A DNA stretch of 7,301 bases, taken from NCBI GenBank assembly GCA_015489295.1, contig WGAB01000056.1, forward strand, positions 1 through 7,301, written 5' to 3'. Origin of the DNA: Caldifarciminota bacterium (GTDB taxonomy: Bacteria; WOR-3; Hydrothermia; WGAB01). This document shows positions 6,910 to 7,301 of the stretch, piece after piece. The notes beneath the pieces are model-generated. The model was given only the letters and a program-made list of their open reading frames with translations. It was not told the origin of the DNA and did not search any database. Made by a program: the position numbers and the translations under genes. Position 1 is the stretch's first letter, and the number at the start of each line of letters is the position of its first letter.

Positions 6910-6937
6910 TTGCCACAGAAATCCCGCAGGCTATAAT
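6910..6937 (+). promoter_or_regulatory. Sigma70-type promoter of the right-hand secreted protein gene
   Basis: The -35 TTGCCA (6910-6915, 5 of 6 matches), a 16-nt spacer and a perfect -10 TATAAT (6932-6937) predict a start near 6944 and a leader of about 38 nt. The -35 begins within a few bases of the terminator hairpin, its first T bases coming from the terminator's T-tract. Confidence 0.8.
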
Positions 6938-6981
6938 TTTTACAAGAGCAAACCAGGGGCGTGAAAACAGGGAGGTTTCCT

Positions 6982-7301
6982 ATGAAGATCGGGCAGGCAG
7001 GAATCCTCCTGACCCTCTTCGCAGGGGGTATCCTGAACGCAGGTGTATGGCACTGGCACGGCGCCTGCGGCCATTACTGGCACCAGACCTGTGTCGTGGG
7101 CACCTGCGGCAGCCAGAATCAGTACAACCTCATAGCCAACAACTGGGGCCAGCTGGTGTGCAACGGCACACCCCCCTTCCCCGGCCCGGCCGACACCGTC
7201 GTGCTCCAGCCCGGCGATTCCGTCATCCTGGAAAGCGATGTGGAACTCCAGCGCCTGATCATCCAGGAGGGCGCAACCCTGGTGTGGCGCGGCAACCTCA
7301 C
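6982..7301 (+). CDS. Secreted protein with Cys/His/Trp-rich N-terminus, possibly G8/beta-helix type (C-terminus beyond window)
   Basis: ATG 6982 is preceded by a good Shine-Dalgarno (AGGGAGGT, about 6969-6976), and the frame stays open for 106 full codons to the right edge. The signal peptide is MKIGQAGILLTLFAGGILNA, with cleavage after residue 20. The mature protein begins with a segment dense in Trp, His and Cys: W23, H24, W25, H26, C29, H31, W33, H34, C37, C42, then C60. From about residue 67 the pattern PGPADTVVLQPGDSV, then LQRLIIQEGATLVW, resembles the start of a G8 or right-handed beta-helix domain, in which short strands alternate with Gly turns. By analogy with its neighbour it may be a surface protein with a C-terminal sorting domain, but that end is outside the window. 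No specific function is recognised. It has its own promoter and is separated from the upstream gene by a terminator. Confidence 0.85.
   Translation, partial: MKIGQAGILLTLFAGGILNAGVWHWHGACGHYWHQTCVVGTCGSQNQYNLIANNWGQLVCNGTPPFPGPADTVVLQPGDSVILESDVELQRLIIQEGATLVWRGNL

Noticed and set aside
7119..7301. Minus-strand open frame at the right edge
   Set aside because: It lies opposite the signal-peptide-bearing plus-strand gene that has its own promoter and SD, and it shows no protein-like features.
1..7301. CRISPR array, insertion sequence, phage or conjugative element
   Set aside because: No short regular direct repeats, no transposase or integrase frame, and no terminal inverted repeats flanking a unit were seen.

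Overview
This GC-rich bacterial window looks like a Gram-negative-type organism that has TonB-dependent outer-membrane transport and a type IX secretion system (T9SS). The evidence is an OMP-type receptor, a lipoprotein, and a large secreted protein ending in a type A sorting domain. The domain style of that protein (CARDB-like repeats, cleaved-adhesin-like module, propeller, sorting tail) fits the wider FCB/WOR-3-like groups (Bacteroidota, Rhodothermota, Hydrothermae and similar). I cannot name the taxon from sequence alone.

Left half, minus strand (1-2577): a vitamin B12 uptake operon. A TATAAT -10 box at 2572-2577 is followed at the predicted +1 by a complete cobalamin riboswitch aptamer (2392-2565). 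A linker of about 70 nt leads to an expression-platform hairpin (2291-2322) that holds the Shine-Dalgarno of the first gene. The loop of this hairpin is complementary to aptamer loop L5, which matches the known kissing-loop mode of translational shut-off. The first gene is a BtuB-like TonB-dependent receptor (2287-539). It overlaps by one base, as TGATG, a second gene (539 to beyond the left edge) that encodes a lipoprotein with a YncE-like beta-propeller. That layout resembles the BtuB-BtuG pairs of Bacteroides, where BtuG is a surface lipoprotein that captures B12.

Centre and right, plus strand: a divergent sigma70-like promoter (2686-2714) drives a 1361-residue secreted multidomain protein (2759-6844) with a type A T9SS sorting domain. 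A strong intrinsic terminator (6867-6908) ends it. A good promoter (6910-6937) follows immediately and starts a further gene (6982 to beyond the right edge), which encodes a secreted protein with a Cys/His/Trp-rich N-terminus and the beginning of a beta-rich, possibly G8/beta-helix-like domain.

The window thus holds an independently regulated B12-acquisition operon on one strand and two separately transcribed cell-surface or secreted protein genes on the other. The gene-free stretch 2288-2758 is accounted for by the riboswitch, its promoter and the divergent promoter. Between 2578 and 2685 I see nothing else beyond the upstream promoter area. No tRNA, rRNA, CRISPR array or mobile element was found.
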